Assembly: GCA_010015655.1 (NCBI GenBank)
Contig: ML976670.1
Coordinates: forward strand, 102,728 to 166,727
DNA from: Bimuria novae-zelandiae CBS 107.79
Lineage: Eukaryota > Ascomycota > Dothideomycetes > Pleosporales > Didymosphaeriaceae
Length of the DNA stretch: 64,000 bases
Direction: 5' to 3'
Below are positions 9,668 through 19,959 of this stretch, one piece after another. Every line of letters starts with the position of its first letter. Within the stretch, counting starts at the first letter, position 1. The position numbers and the translations under genes are program-made. The notes below the pieces were generated by a model that worked only from the letters and a program-made list of their open reading frames with translations, was not told where the DNA came from and did no database searches.

Positions 9668-11408
9668 TTATAAAAAAATTAGCTAAGGAAAGACGCTGTC
9701 TTAAGTTATCTTAAGGACCTAATTACCTATATTAATAAGAAAGATAATATTATAAAAGTAGTTATTAAAATTACTAATAATACTAATAATAATAATTTTA
9801 ATACTAGCCTTTTTCCTAATTAGGAAATTTGTATACTATTACTGCCTGTAGAAGCTTTAATTCACCTATTACGGTTCGTCTCCCGTACCATACGAGCTCT
9901 GCCGCCGTAAAGTACGTACAGTACTCGCTCACAAACGTAACGTAACCGTAGCGGCCCTACTCAGGCCGTATTACTGTTGGAAGCGCTGGCAGGGCACTTG
10001 GCTGGCACTCGAACTCGGAGACCGCTTCGTTGGACCGAGCCTCACCATTGACGAGGGGTGGACAGCTGAAGAAACCGAGAACCATATCCTCGGTGCACTT
10101 TCTTCTGAAGATCAAGAATCCCAACTCTCGGTGAATCCTATCGCAGAGACATTGCGTATGATCACAAACTTGCAGAATGTGAGGCCGGCTCACTCCCCGC
10201 TCCCCGACCCACACGCCTTTCAGTGGATGATTGGAACTCAGGTACCAGAAGACGCCCTTGTGGATTGGTTAGGCCAGATCATCGGATTGCTGTCGATTGG
10301 GTGGCAAGGCATACAGCTTCCGTCGGATGTAAACCGCCCGGAACACCCGCTCATTGATTCGCTCTTCAGGACGCAAGATCTCACCAAGCTGGTCTGCGAC
10401 GGCCCAGTGCGCCGCAACCGTAAGAAGACAAAACTGCCCAAGGATAATCTAGAAGAAGAGTTCTGGACGTATATGGTCGACCATCCGCTTGACGCCCGCA
10501 AGAATCTGGGCATTTCTGAGACTCCTATTACGGACATGATCAAAGATCGGATGTTCCATACCCCTAGGGCGACTCATTTTTGCAAACGATGTAAAGAAGT
10601 AGTGGAAGCGGAGGCAACTGGAGAGGGGTTCACAGCGCTACCCGAGATCTTCGTCATCGGTGTTAATGACGAAGAAGAAGAAGATGTGATGGGTGAAGCT
10701 TCCGGTGAGACTGCCAGCCTGCAGATGGCTCGTTTTCCTTCATTGGTTATGTTTCATTGGCATATGCAGCTTCCCGGAGGAGCGGTGACCCCTGACTGCT
10801 GGTATATACGCCCTTAGCGCTCACCCTTCGTAGATCATGCATATCATCACTTTTCAGCCTCATCTTAGGTTCACAGAAGAAGACGAGGATGATGAAGGTC
10901 CCGTCCGCCGGCTGGGACGCAAAGCAAAGCCTATGTTGTTGGAGAACATTCTTGATCTTGAGGAATGTGTTGCCAAGGGATTAGCGTCCGAAAAATATCG
11001 GCTCCAAACCGTCATCAAGCGAGACCAGCAAGCTGATGAGAGCGCAATCTATTCAGCTTTCACGCAAGTCTCAGATGACACATGGTGGTAATGTGAGGAA
11101 GAGACTGTGTCGGAAACGACGGAAGTGGAGGCGCGGAGCCTGGCCGGTAAGAAGCGCCCTTGTTTACTCTGCTACGAGAAGGTGCATCGGGAGGAATCTT
11201 CACCTAGGAGTAAGAGACGGCGATTTTGAGTGATATTGCGCTTCAAGAATGTTGGGTAGATGTGTAGTAGATGCGGCTCAATGACCGAGGGGTGTCGGGC
11301 TTCAGAACATATTCCTTAGGGACTCAGCGTTGAACTCTCCTTACGAAAGTTTCACATGGAGCCCATCCGGCTTTGCATCTCATACGTTGGGATAGTTGAC
11401 CTGGTGGA

Positions 11409-12947
11409 TCACTTTGATCCTTGTATAATGTACCTGTAAGCATTGTTATACCACATGCCATATTCCTCGTCGATGAATTCCGGTGTTGGCACCAAGCCTT
11501 TCCACTTGTTCTCCTCAACCTCTATCACGAAGTTTGCTCCTAGCTCTTTCATTCTTTGTTGTTCATTGCGCGCCTCTCCGGAATTGTACGTTGTGAACAG
11601 CGCTGGCACATTGTCTGCGACCAACTTCTTGATCGTAGGCTCCCAGTGAGACTTCGCATCGTCACCGTCAACCCATCTACTGTTGAATAGTACGACCAAA
11701 TCGGGCCTTTCGAACTTGGGATCCTTACAGTAATCGTGGTAGACCCCTCGATAGAGGGAAATCGAGCGCTCTCTTCCACCTGATTTGCACGGCGGGCAGC
11801 AATCGAGGCTTTGACGAGAGAGAATAAAGCTATCATTTTCAGATGGGCCAGGTATTTCCGGTCCAATAGCGGTAATATGAAGGTCTCGTAGGCTTGGTAT
11901 AAGATGTAGCAGCTCTTCGAAATTGGCCAATAGGACCAATTCTCGATCGGTAGCACCTACAATATGGACATTAAGATGTGGCTTCTCCCACTGTATATCC
12001 TCGAGAGCTTGTGCGATCGTCAACGGCATAGTAAGGGTGTCTGTAGCACACAAGAGAAACATGAGCATTCTCTCTGCTTCATCTTTCTCTCGATCCGAGC
12101 CATTTCTGTCAATGTCGATTTCGATGCTGCTGAAACCAGGCTTGAACTTCCCATCTATTTGCGGTTTATCCGATATCTTGACGTAGTAATCAAACCACCC
12201 GGTAGCGTCAGCCAGAGATTTGCGAGTATCGCGCGGAAACTGCGTGCATGTGACTGGTGTCGCCTTGCCGGTGTCTTCAAAGAAATTGATGCGAAAATTT
12301 TCAGTGCGACGAAAATGCTGGTAGATTTCGCAGATCGACGCCGGATGTTCGGGTGTTGACGAACAATCAGCACAAGAGAAGACTAGACGACACTTTGTAC
12401 AGCGGTTGAGCACAATCTTTCGAGTCGCAAGCTGTACTACGGTACGACGACATGACGTGCAGTATGCTTGTGCTCTATGTTGAGAGTCAATACAAATCCT
12501 ACGAAGAGTCTGTGGAGCGTACTGACTGAACGATATAGCGCAAGTTGTCGTCTCGCGGAGCGGCATTTCTGATGATACGAATAATGAACAACTGCACCCG
12601 ATCAGCAACGTTCGCAGCAGCCATCAGCCTTACTGTTTCTTCAGATAACTTACAAGGGACTCGCGGTATTCGGCCCATGTTCTTGATCTCTGATACTTCT
12701 CTTCCTCCACCTGGTTGATTGTTTGAAAGATTTTACAATGGTTCTTGTGCACAAGCTTCCAGTCCGACTTTTGACATTTCTCGGAGCAGTAATACGCCCT
12801 CCTGCAACCGGAGCATTTCAGAATGTCATCGAGAGGACTAAAGCAGCGGAAGCATAGGTCGCCTCGTATTGCACCGACTGGCAGAGAGGGGACATCGGCA
12901 TTCCCTGAAGCTGCAATGCGCTCACGATCTTTGCACTTGGCGGGCAT
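11409..12947 (-). CDS. MYND zinc-finger protein with MSS51-like C-terminal domain
   Basis: ATG at 12947 starts a MYND finger at residues 32-71: CFRC, then CSGC, YYCSEKC and the final HKNHC (C-x2-C-x9-C-x2-C-x5-C-x3-C-x8-H-x3-C). MYND fingers bind proteins. After a short intron a second cluster of CxxC pairs follows, then a long domain that resembles the C-terminal region of MSS51, a mitochondrial regulator of COX1 translation in yeast (motifs RPDLVVLFNSRW and EPTIKKLVADNVPALFTTYN near the end). The intron is uncertain: GTAAGG donor 12633 to acceptor 12592 keeps the frame but is only 42 nt; the stronger GTAAGT donor at 12653 does not keep it with that acceptor. About 500 residues, stop 11409-11411. 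No RIP-type damage. Its exact role here (mitochondrial or not) is not shown by the sequence. Confidence 0.75.
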
Positions 12948-13166
12948 GATAAAAAAAAAAGTACAATGTGCTCAAGCTGTAAGAACGATCTGTTGTGTCG
13001 TGTACACAGTGTATTGTCGTAGAGGGGTGGCACACCGAGAGAAGTTTCGCTTGAGGTGATGAAACGTCACTAACTATATTCATCCTAGCGCATTTCGCCA
13101 AATCAGTGTCTCCCCGCACCGATGCGATCCATCCATCCAATTTTTGCCCACAGCGACTCACCAAAT

Positions 13167-14145
13167 TCAGGACAAACCAGCGGCCTTGATGACCCAGTCA
13201 GCAGCCTCCTCGCCCACGCTTCCATAGCTGAGATGGCTTCCTTGCGGGTTGTCTCCGGTGCCGCAGATGCTATCCGCGGTGGCGCAGAACTCCTTCACTT
13301 GATCGGCGCCTAAACCATCGATGCTCTGAGTCTTCAACGGATCACCGAACATGACTGCACCGGCGACATCAGAAGCGGAGACACCCTGACTAAACGCATT
13401 ATGAACCACCATAGCACCCTGAGAATAGCCGGAAACAATAATTTTGCTGTTAGGACACTGTGACTTCGCCCTCTGCACGAGCTGTGCCATCTCTGGTCCA
13501 CCTGAGGCACCCAAATTTGCGTTTCCCTAGTCCGGCTATCAGGTTTATTCCACCAGAAGTAAGAGATGGACTTACAGCAGCGTCGGCAGGGTAGTCAACA
13601 CCCTGGACAGTGACTTTGTCTTCTCCCAACTTGGACCTCAGGCTCTCGAACATGGACGGGCCGGCGACACTACCAACGTTTCCAGTCTCGCTCGTTCCCC
13701 GAGCAAATATTACGGTGAGATCCGTGCAGCAATTATTGTCCGTGACACCGTTCTCTGAACCACCCAGGAGGCTACCACTGCCGCCAGACTGGGGCGTGCA
13801 GTTGCTGCCAATGGTTCCAGCACCGCCGCTTGATCCGGTCGAAGTGGGTGCAGCGGCAGCGCTGGTGGGATCCACCGTAGCCTGCACAGTGGTAGACGCC
13901 CTGGTAGCAGCAGGCGCATTGCCGAAGGAAGGCAGGCTGAATCCCGAACCTGAACCTCCCCCCAGACCGGATCCAAGGCCAGATCCAAGGCCGGAACCCA
14001 GTCCAGAGGAACTAGAGCCGAGGCCGAAGCCTCCAGTGGGCAAAGAAAGCGAAGGCATGCTGAAGCTGGGGAGGCTGAACTGAGGCCTGGGCCGAGCATC
14101 GCTCAGGCCTGCGAGGAGGAGAACGGAAGCGGGGGTGTACTTCAT
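13167..14145 (-). CDS. Secreted cutinase with long Gly/Ser-rich N-terminal linker
   Basis: Two exons, 14145-13576 and 13526-13167, joined across a 49-nt GTAAGT...CTAG intron in phase 0, give 309 residues. The N-terminus (MKYTPASVLLLAGLSDARP) looks like a short signal peptide. Then comes a low-complexity GLGSGLGSG/Ser/Thr linker to about residue 110, and the alpha/beta-hydrolase cutinase domain: VIFARGTSETGN (oxyanion region), GYSQG with nucleophile Ser225, ADSICGTGD with the catalytic Asp, and GSHLSYG with the catalytic His. Paired cysteines expected for cutinases are present (NNCC, AKSQC, EFC, SIC). Cutinases hydrolyse ester bonds of plant cutin outside the cell. The linker is longer than in classical cutinases of about 200-230 residues. 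The gene looks intact. Confidence 0.92.
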
Positions 14146-14925
14146 TTTCAAAAGGGGTGTAAGTAACGACTGTACGCGTTGAATGAATTTAAAGTGCTCA
14201 GCACAAAGAGTGAGGATGGTCAAAAGAGAGAAGTGAGTGTCGAAGTGAATCGATGCAGACTTACGAGCTCATGTGCCGCCTTTATACAGCTGCCACTGTA
14301 GCGGCGGACAAGACTTTGACATCAGAGCCAAGAGAGCTGGCTAGTCGGTTAAACGCCACCCTCCTACTGAAACATACATCGCGATATCTCAGGATCGGCA
14401 GTGCAGTGCCCGTGTAGTGGCACCAACCTGTTTCCGGCCGTTTTCCTCGATTCAGTTCAGCCTCAAAGTTTGTGAACATGTTCTAGCCTTCTTAGTTATG
14501 AAAAACTATGCTGAGTAGATTTAAGGTGTAGGCAAGAAGCAAGTTGATGACTCGAAACGGTACAGCGGTCGATCGGGATTAATTAATCCGCGTTGAATGA
14601 GCCGTAGATGGCGCAAGGCTGGCAGCATGAGTGCCTCGGGTCACGGATCCTGGTCCGTTTCACTAAGTTTGGTGGCGCATTCACTGTGGGGAGCGCCTCA
14701 CTGCCACCAAAACCGTGTGGTTAAAGACCAATCAGAGCGAAAAGGGGAGGAACACATCTGAGGCTACCAGGTAGCATGGTGTTCGCGCGTTGCTGGGTGC
14801 CTTGTTTCGAAAACCATGCATGCGGCCCCTCACGTTCAGAGACTGCGAGACCACCGTCCATCACAATAAAACGCCAAAACTTTGGGCAAAATGGGCCGTT
14901 TGATTACTGAGTCTGATGGTGTTAC
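14146..14925. other. Intergenic region: cutinase promoter and 3' flank of the next gene
   Basis: No gene seen. The minus-strand cutinase would be driven from the 14146-14300 side. The rest has ordinary composition without open frames of coding character. Nothing repetitive was noticed. Confidence 0.5.
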
Positions 14926-17900
14926 CTACTCTGAGGGAACACATAGAGCTGACGCCTTGTTCCAAACGTCCACCAGCAGCGCATCGTTCACGTTGTCCTC
15001 CAACCACTGTCGCGCCTTGTCCACGATCAGCTCCCATTTCTCTTGCTCATCGGTCATCTTTTCTTCCAGATAACGAGCAACAATTGCCGTGTACATAACG
15101 GTGTCCGCATCTCTAGCAAGGATTGCCTGTTGCTGCGACAGCCCAAGGTCATGGATAGCCGCTCGTACCATGTCCATATTGAGGCCCATCTTTTCCAACA
15201 TCGAATTGGTAATAGAGCTCCAGGAGCCTTCGAACGACTGATGGGCGATGATAACCTCGAGTAGCAGACCTTCGTCAACAGTGTCTTCTTCGGCCGTTTC
15301 TTCTTGCCCTGCATTGCTCTGCGTCTTGCCCGCCAGGAGGAGACGTCGTATATTTTTTCGTGTTTTCATAGCGCTAGACATAACTCTCTTGCAATATACA
15401 TTCGATAGTGCAGCGGGCTGTGAAGTCGTCTCACTACCGCTATCAAAAAGGCCAAAGCCCATATCCGAATTCTCCTCGTCAAGTTCTTCAGACTCTGCGA
15501 TTGCTTGCCCTGTTGACAGGTTAGACTCTTTCTTTGCTTTTTTCCCTTCTTTTCGGTCCTGAAAAGCAGATAATGACAGCTTTGACGATGATGCTCCGTG
15601 ACGTGGGCGCACGCCGCCACCGGGGGGGCTAGCTACAGTCAAGTTGACGAGCCCCATAGGGCCACTGAACCCCATAGGACCATTGAGATTACGCTGACGT
15701 GCATATCTTACGAGTGGGTCGGAAATAGGAGAAGGGCCCTCCGTACCTATGGTGATCGAAGTTAGCAGTGCCAATTTCGATGTCCAGCTCAGTCTCAATC
15801 TTTGACTGCAACATACACATACCTTTGAATTGTTCCTCTGCGTAAAGTGGCTCCTCTTCTCTACCAAGAATTTTCCAATCATCATCTAGAGATGAGCTAC
15901 CGACAGAGGCGTTGATTGTTCGTTGGCGCTTCTTGGCTATCTCCGCTTCATTGGCCCCGACAGCGACAAATGAGCAATACTTGCCGCCAACCTGGAACTC
16001 TACGCCCAGGCAAACCGCCTCAAGTTGCTGGAGCAAAGCAGCTTTCGCAGGATCCTTTTTCCTGATCGCAGTGGTCTCTCCAGTTTTCTCGCCATCAGTA
16101 ACGGCATCCATTATCCAACCACGGCCCTCTTCTAGCTCCTGTATTGCTTTGCGCGCAGCTAGTTGATGGATCATCTCATGAGGAGCCGCGCGAACCTGGA
16201 CCGAAATTTCCAGCTCAAGTGGGCCCTGTGATGATGTTCCCTTCACAATCACGCTTTTTGGGTTCACATCGGCTGTCCCGGACGAGAATAGCAGATACAC
16301 GCAGGTGCGATTGAATGGATACAGCGGCGGTATATTGTACGGCGCCTGGAGTATCCTGGGTCGATTGAGCTTCGGAAGACCGACAACGATGTCTTCAGGC
16401 TCGTCGGCCTTTGGATCCTCGTCTTGCAAATTAGCATCATACAAGGAGATAGGCTTTGCAGTATTCCCCGCAGCTGCGTCCACATTTTGATGGCCTTATT
16501 GTTGTCAAGTTGGAGGTGAATGCGTAGACTCTCAGCCACACTGTCTACGCTGTCATCCTCGTACTTTACTTCGAGGCGGTAGTCATTAACGTGAGGTGTG
16601 AGTGCCGCTTTCAGCTGCAGATGTAGTCAAAATTGCGACGCTCTTATCATCGATAGTATTTTGGTAGACTTACCATGCGTACGATCTTACTGTCGAGTTT
16701 CTCGTTGTCGGTGACCATCTGGGCAAATCCGCGTCCTGCCCTGGCAATGCCTTCGATAAGCGCGCTGGAGACACTCCTACCGATTCCAATTGGAAACACA
16801 GGTGTGCCGCCAGACTTGGTCTCCTCAGTCACGTAATCAAATAGCTGCTGTTGCGACCAGATGTCGCCATCGGTAAGCAATATCATTTCGGTTGGCATGA
16901 CCTTATAACGAGATATGAAGCACGCTTTGACTGCGTTGAGCGTTTCCGTTTCTCCAAAGTCAGCACCGAACTTGCTCACGTGTCTGCGAGGATGCTAGCA
17001 CGTGCCTGCATCGGGGGAGCGACCGAGCTGCCTACTTGATCGCCTGAGCCAGTGTGTCTTGGGTGTAGGGTTGACTCTTTGGCCATAGGAACGAATTGCT
17101 GCTCCCAAAAGAGCAAATGTTGAACAGGCAGCCAACAGGAATAGACTTCAGAGACAATTTGAGCGCCGCTATCAGCGTCGGAATGTTCCCCTTCATGCTG
17201 CCCGACCGATCGGCGATAAAGATTATCTCCGCTTTCTGTGATTTCAAGTTGAACTTCGGAACCTGTAGCGAAGGTGAGTTTTCAGGTGCTATCACTCTTT
17301 TGCGAGGCTTCTTACAAGAGTGGTCATTAGAGCCCGTTGATTGGGGAGCGTTGGGTGACTCTCAAAAAAGGCTTGAGGGACTCCAATGTCCTTTGCCACA
17401 ACTTGAAGCACGAAGTCTTTGTCCAATTGAGCCGTCTCGAGAGCGAGCTTAACCGAAGCCTTCGATAGGGTCGGTTCCTCATCAACCGTGCTCGTCGATA
17501 TACTGCCCAGAGAAACCTCAATTGGATGTGAAGGGGATAAAACCTTTTTGACAGGGACATCGTCTGCCATATTCACATCAATAGTGAATGAGATCCCCTC
17601 TGATTCATTGACATGCGATTGCTTGTGGAGCTTTGTGGGGCACGAGCCATATCTGGGGGAGATGGATGTGGGTATGGTGAGGCGAACACCGTCCACTTCA
17701 GCGTCATGCTTGAGCTCTTGGATGTAGGTAATGGAGACCTCAACAGTACTTTCCTTTGGAATGTTTCTGACAGTGGTTTTGAAAACATCTGCAGCATCCG
17801 GAAGCTGCTCTACGAGAGCGGCTTTCTCGCCACGTTGTTTGGCTGTCTCATACGTCCTCCGTGCTTCGGCCTTCTCTTTCACTAACCCGTAGATGCTACG

Positions 17901-18327
17901 GCCTCCGATTGTGCAGAGAAAGTCGACAACACTCACTCCATCGAAAAGGGGAAAGGCGTATCTAGTAGCGATTGGTCAGCGTCGTTCCTATGTTTCATGT
18001 GGATGGGAAATAGAGAAAGAAATTTCGGAAACAATTGGTGAAGCGGTAAGCGAATGGAAACCAATATGGTAACACGCATGTCGATAGACGGCACTGCATA
18101 GCTCTGTCTACTTCGTTTAGTTCCAGCACCGCCTGAGTGCCTACATGGCACCATGAACTTACCTGATCTCTTTGAACTCCGGAAGCGTTGACGAACTTCT
18201 GCTTCAGGACGGTCCTGGACGCAGTTGAAAGAATAGTGGTATGGGCATTGAGGTTAACCTGTGGTAAGTACTGTCGCTGCTTAGTTGCATGGTGGAAATA
18301 ATAACAGCCGCAAACATGTTGGGGCAT
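14926..18327 (-). CDS. VIT and von Willebrand factor A domain protein
   Basis: Six exons, about 985 residues: 18327-18163, 17961-17316, 17262-17036, 16983-16674, 16614-15823, 15746-14926; introns of 52-76 nt except the first (201 nt). The VIT domain starts at once (CGCYYF, YLPQVNLNAHTTI) and continues with YAFPLFDGVSVVDFLCTIGG and IYGLVKEKAEARRTY, as in inter-alpha-trypsin-inhibitor heavy chains and PARP4-type proteins. The vWA domain has the metal-site motif DRSGSM (near residue 289) and LLTDGD (near 385), with HVSKFGADFGETE spanning a splice. The C-terminal third has no known domain. Two joints are unsatisfactory: exon 1 to 2 is off by one base with the obvious GTAAGT and TAG sites, and the frame changes in exon 5 near 16490-16540 (a 47-nt GTGTGG...AATAAG intron would repair it). 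Otherwise uninterrupted. Function of fungal members is not well defined. Confidence 0.8.
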
Positions 18328-18800
18328 GTTGATTGAGGATCTGTCGGCACTCTAAAATTGATGGGTGCTGTCAATGTGTGGAGGAATAAGGGAATGCAGT
18401 CGTGGAAGTGTCCAGAAGACTGAGCGGGGAAGTCGATCCTCATGGTAGATGGAAGGATTGCTGCCTGGAACGCCCAATTCTGTCGAGTGCGACCTCGGGA
18501 CGTTCCTCCCGCCAAGGATAAATGCGATCGCGGCGGCACAATTGGCACAATCCAAGAAACATCAGCGTGGGAGTCACTACAATATGACGCAAACATTGGA
18601 GGTAGTCGCTACCGCCTAATACCCGCCTCTTACACGCGTACTGCATGTATATCCACCCTTTCATATGTGTTGTTTTAGTGCGCCCTTCTGTTGCTGTCAT
18701 CATCGTCGCGTTTCTTGGTTGCTGTGTGTTGCATGATCTGTTTAGGTCGTTGAAGACGATAAAAGCAAAACCTGAATAAATGGAAAGCTAAGCTACTTTA
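18328..18800. other. Intergenic region with one copy of a direct repeat
   Basis: Lies between the start of the VIT/vWA gene and the 3' end of the M20 relic. No gene seen. The part 18678-18767 is repeated, with changes, at 25544-25629. Confidence 0.5.
18678..18767 (+). repeat. Diverged direct repeat, copy 1
   Basis: The stretch from GTGCGCCCTTCTGTTGCTGT through CGCGTTTCT, GGTT, CTGTGTG, GTCGTTG and GATAAAA also occurs at 25544-25629 in the same orientation. My visual estimate is about three quarters identity over roughly 90 bp. The two copies flank the interrupted M20 gene. Confidence 0.6.
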
Positions 18801-19435
18801 CTAGTATTCCTGTGAAGAACTCAAATGATCCCATACGGCTAATTTATGAGTCTTCACCACCGCTAAAAATTCTTCGATGAATACGGCTTCCACGCTCCCT
18901 CCCATGCCCTTCGGCGAAGGACCGTAGACATATGTGAAACATTCTCGGTAGCGATAGAATTTGCAATCAGTACCGCCGAGACCGACTAGCATGACTGGTT
19001 TGATACCTGTGGCTTCTTCGGTGCATTCTGCAATCGTTTTCGCAAAATGATGGTCTGGCGTACAGAAATTTGCCGGATTGCTAGCCGCTCGCTGTACTTC
19101 GTATGAAACCTGCGGTAGATCTTGCAGGTATTGGCCAATGCGTGCAAGGACAGTTTGGGCCTCTAGGCCAATAGGCAAGCGGATATCGGCTTCGAAAATG
19201 GATCGTTCAGGAATCGCGTTCACCTTAACACCTCCATGAATAGTTCTAATGTTGATAGTAGGTCTCCAGAGCGCTTCCCAAGCTCCTTCGCCCATTATGT
19301 CGTTGGCAACTTGACGAGCTCGGGGCCAAGATGCCTTCGGGTCTCCTCGGGAAGCCGAGGCTCCATGTTCTCCAGCTCCAAGAGTATGTTGATGAGCCCG
19401 GACGCGATAATGTTCGCACCCCGGCTGCGGAATGT

Positions 19436-19552
19436 TGTTACGGTACGATTCCATCAGGTTCTATGCCAAGACTCTTGGGTGGATCCAGAGTGTATATATA
19501 TGTAGGATACTTCTACTGTAGAGGAATGAACGCAGCTCTTCCCTTCCTCACA
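19436..19552 (+). repeat. 5' LTR of Copia A copy 1
   Basis: 117 bp, unusually short for an LTR; includes a TATATATA stretch that could be the promoter. Identical to 24716-24832 by eye. Confidence 0.95.
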
Positions 19553-19959
19553 GTTATAAGCCTGGAAGCCTTTAACAATCGCTACGTTCACAGGGTATTG
19601 TACTAGGGTCTATCTTTGCAGACCTAGTTAGTTGTTACGTCGTTAAGTTAGGACCTTGTTATCACTAGACAATTAGTTAAGAGACGTAAATTATCTAGGA
19701 TTAGCGCTAGTTAAGACCTCGTCGTTAGAGAATTAACATCGTACAGAATACAGACACTATATAAAATATAAACGCTATATCTCGCAAGAATAGTAACTAA
19801 ATTAGACCCGCTAATTACGAAAGAGACCGTTATACTTAACAAACTAGAGGATTAGTTAAAATAGATATTCCTTAGAAAGGACTACGCAGTTAGGAACTAT
19901 ATCTAGGAATACGTTAATCTATCGCTAAGCCACGAAGAAGTCTCTAAGTTAGAGACAAA

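Larger units (their letters stand above)
6329..9988 (+). mobile_element. hAT-superfamily DNA transposon with exact 8-bp target duplication
   Basis: Both ends begin CAGCGCTTCCAAC (left 6329-6341; right, inverted, 9976-9988), followed after a short gap by GTAATACGG on both sides. The flanking 8-mer GCAGGGCA occurs at 6321-6328 and 9989-9996, the target-site length typical of hAT elements. Subterminal DNA at 6350-6450 and 9870-9970 is packed with CCGTA/GTACGG motifs in both orientations, as expected for transposase-binding repeats. Coding remnants are an N-terminal BED-type zinc finger (6909-7220), a central catalytic part (about 8880-9170) and the C-terminal dimerisation region (9341-9667). The middle (7220-8860) is AT-rich and stop-filled, in RIP style. 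A solo LTR interrupts it at 8269-8510. Total length 3660 bp including that LTR. Confidence 0.9.
6180..11229 (+). pseudogene. Second USP-like gene, catalytically dead and split by a hAT element
   Basis: The 5' part (6180-6328, ATG 6180) carries a degenerate Cys box, GLATHGKNFSHLNALLQALA, where the nucleophilic TCY of active USPs is replaced (NFS). After the hAT insertion the gene resumes at 9989 and is open to TAG 10815-10817, then continues in another frame from about 10830 to TGA 11227-11229. The His-box equivalent, YRLQTVIKRD...ESAIYSAF followed by WW-stop-CEEE, aligns with the first USP relic but has AIY in place of GHY. Further damage: a one-base frame change between the two sides of the insertion, another near 10820, and TAA at 11089-11091 where Gln is expected. 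Removing the transposon and one copy of its target duplication restores the local sequence but not the frame. Loss of both catalytic boxes suggests a pseudo-protease before the gene decayed. Confidence 0.65.

Noticed and set aside
13610..14083. Pro-rich plus-strand open frame of 157 codons
   Set aside because: Antisense of the Gly/Ser-rich cutinase linker.
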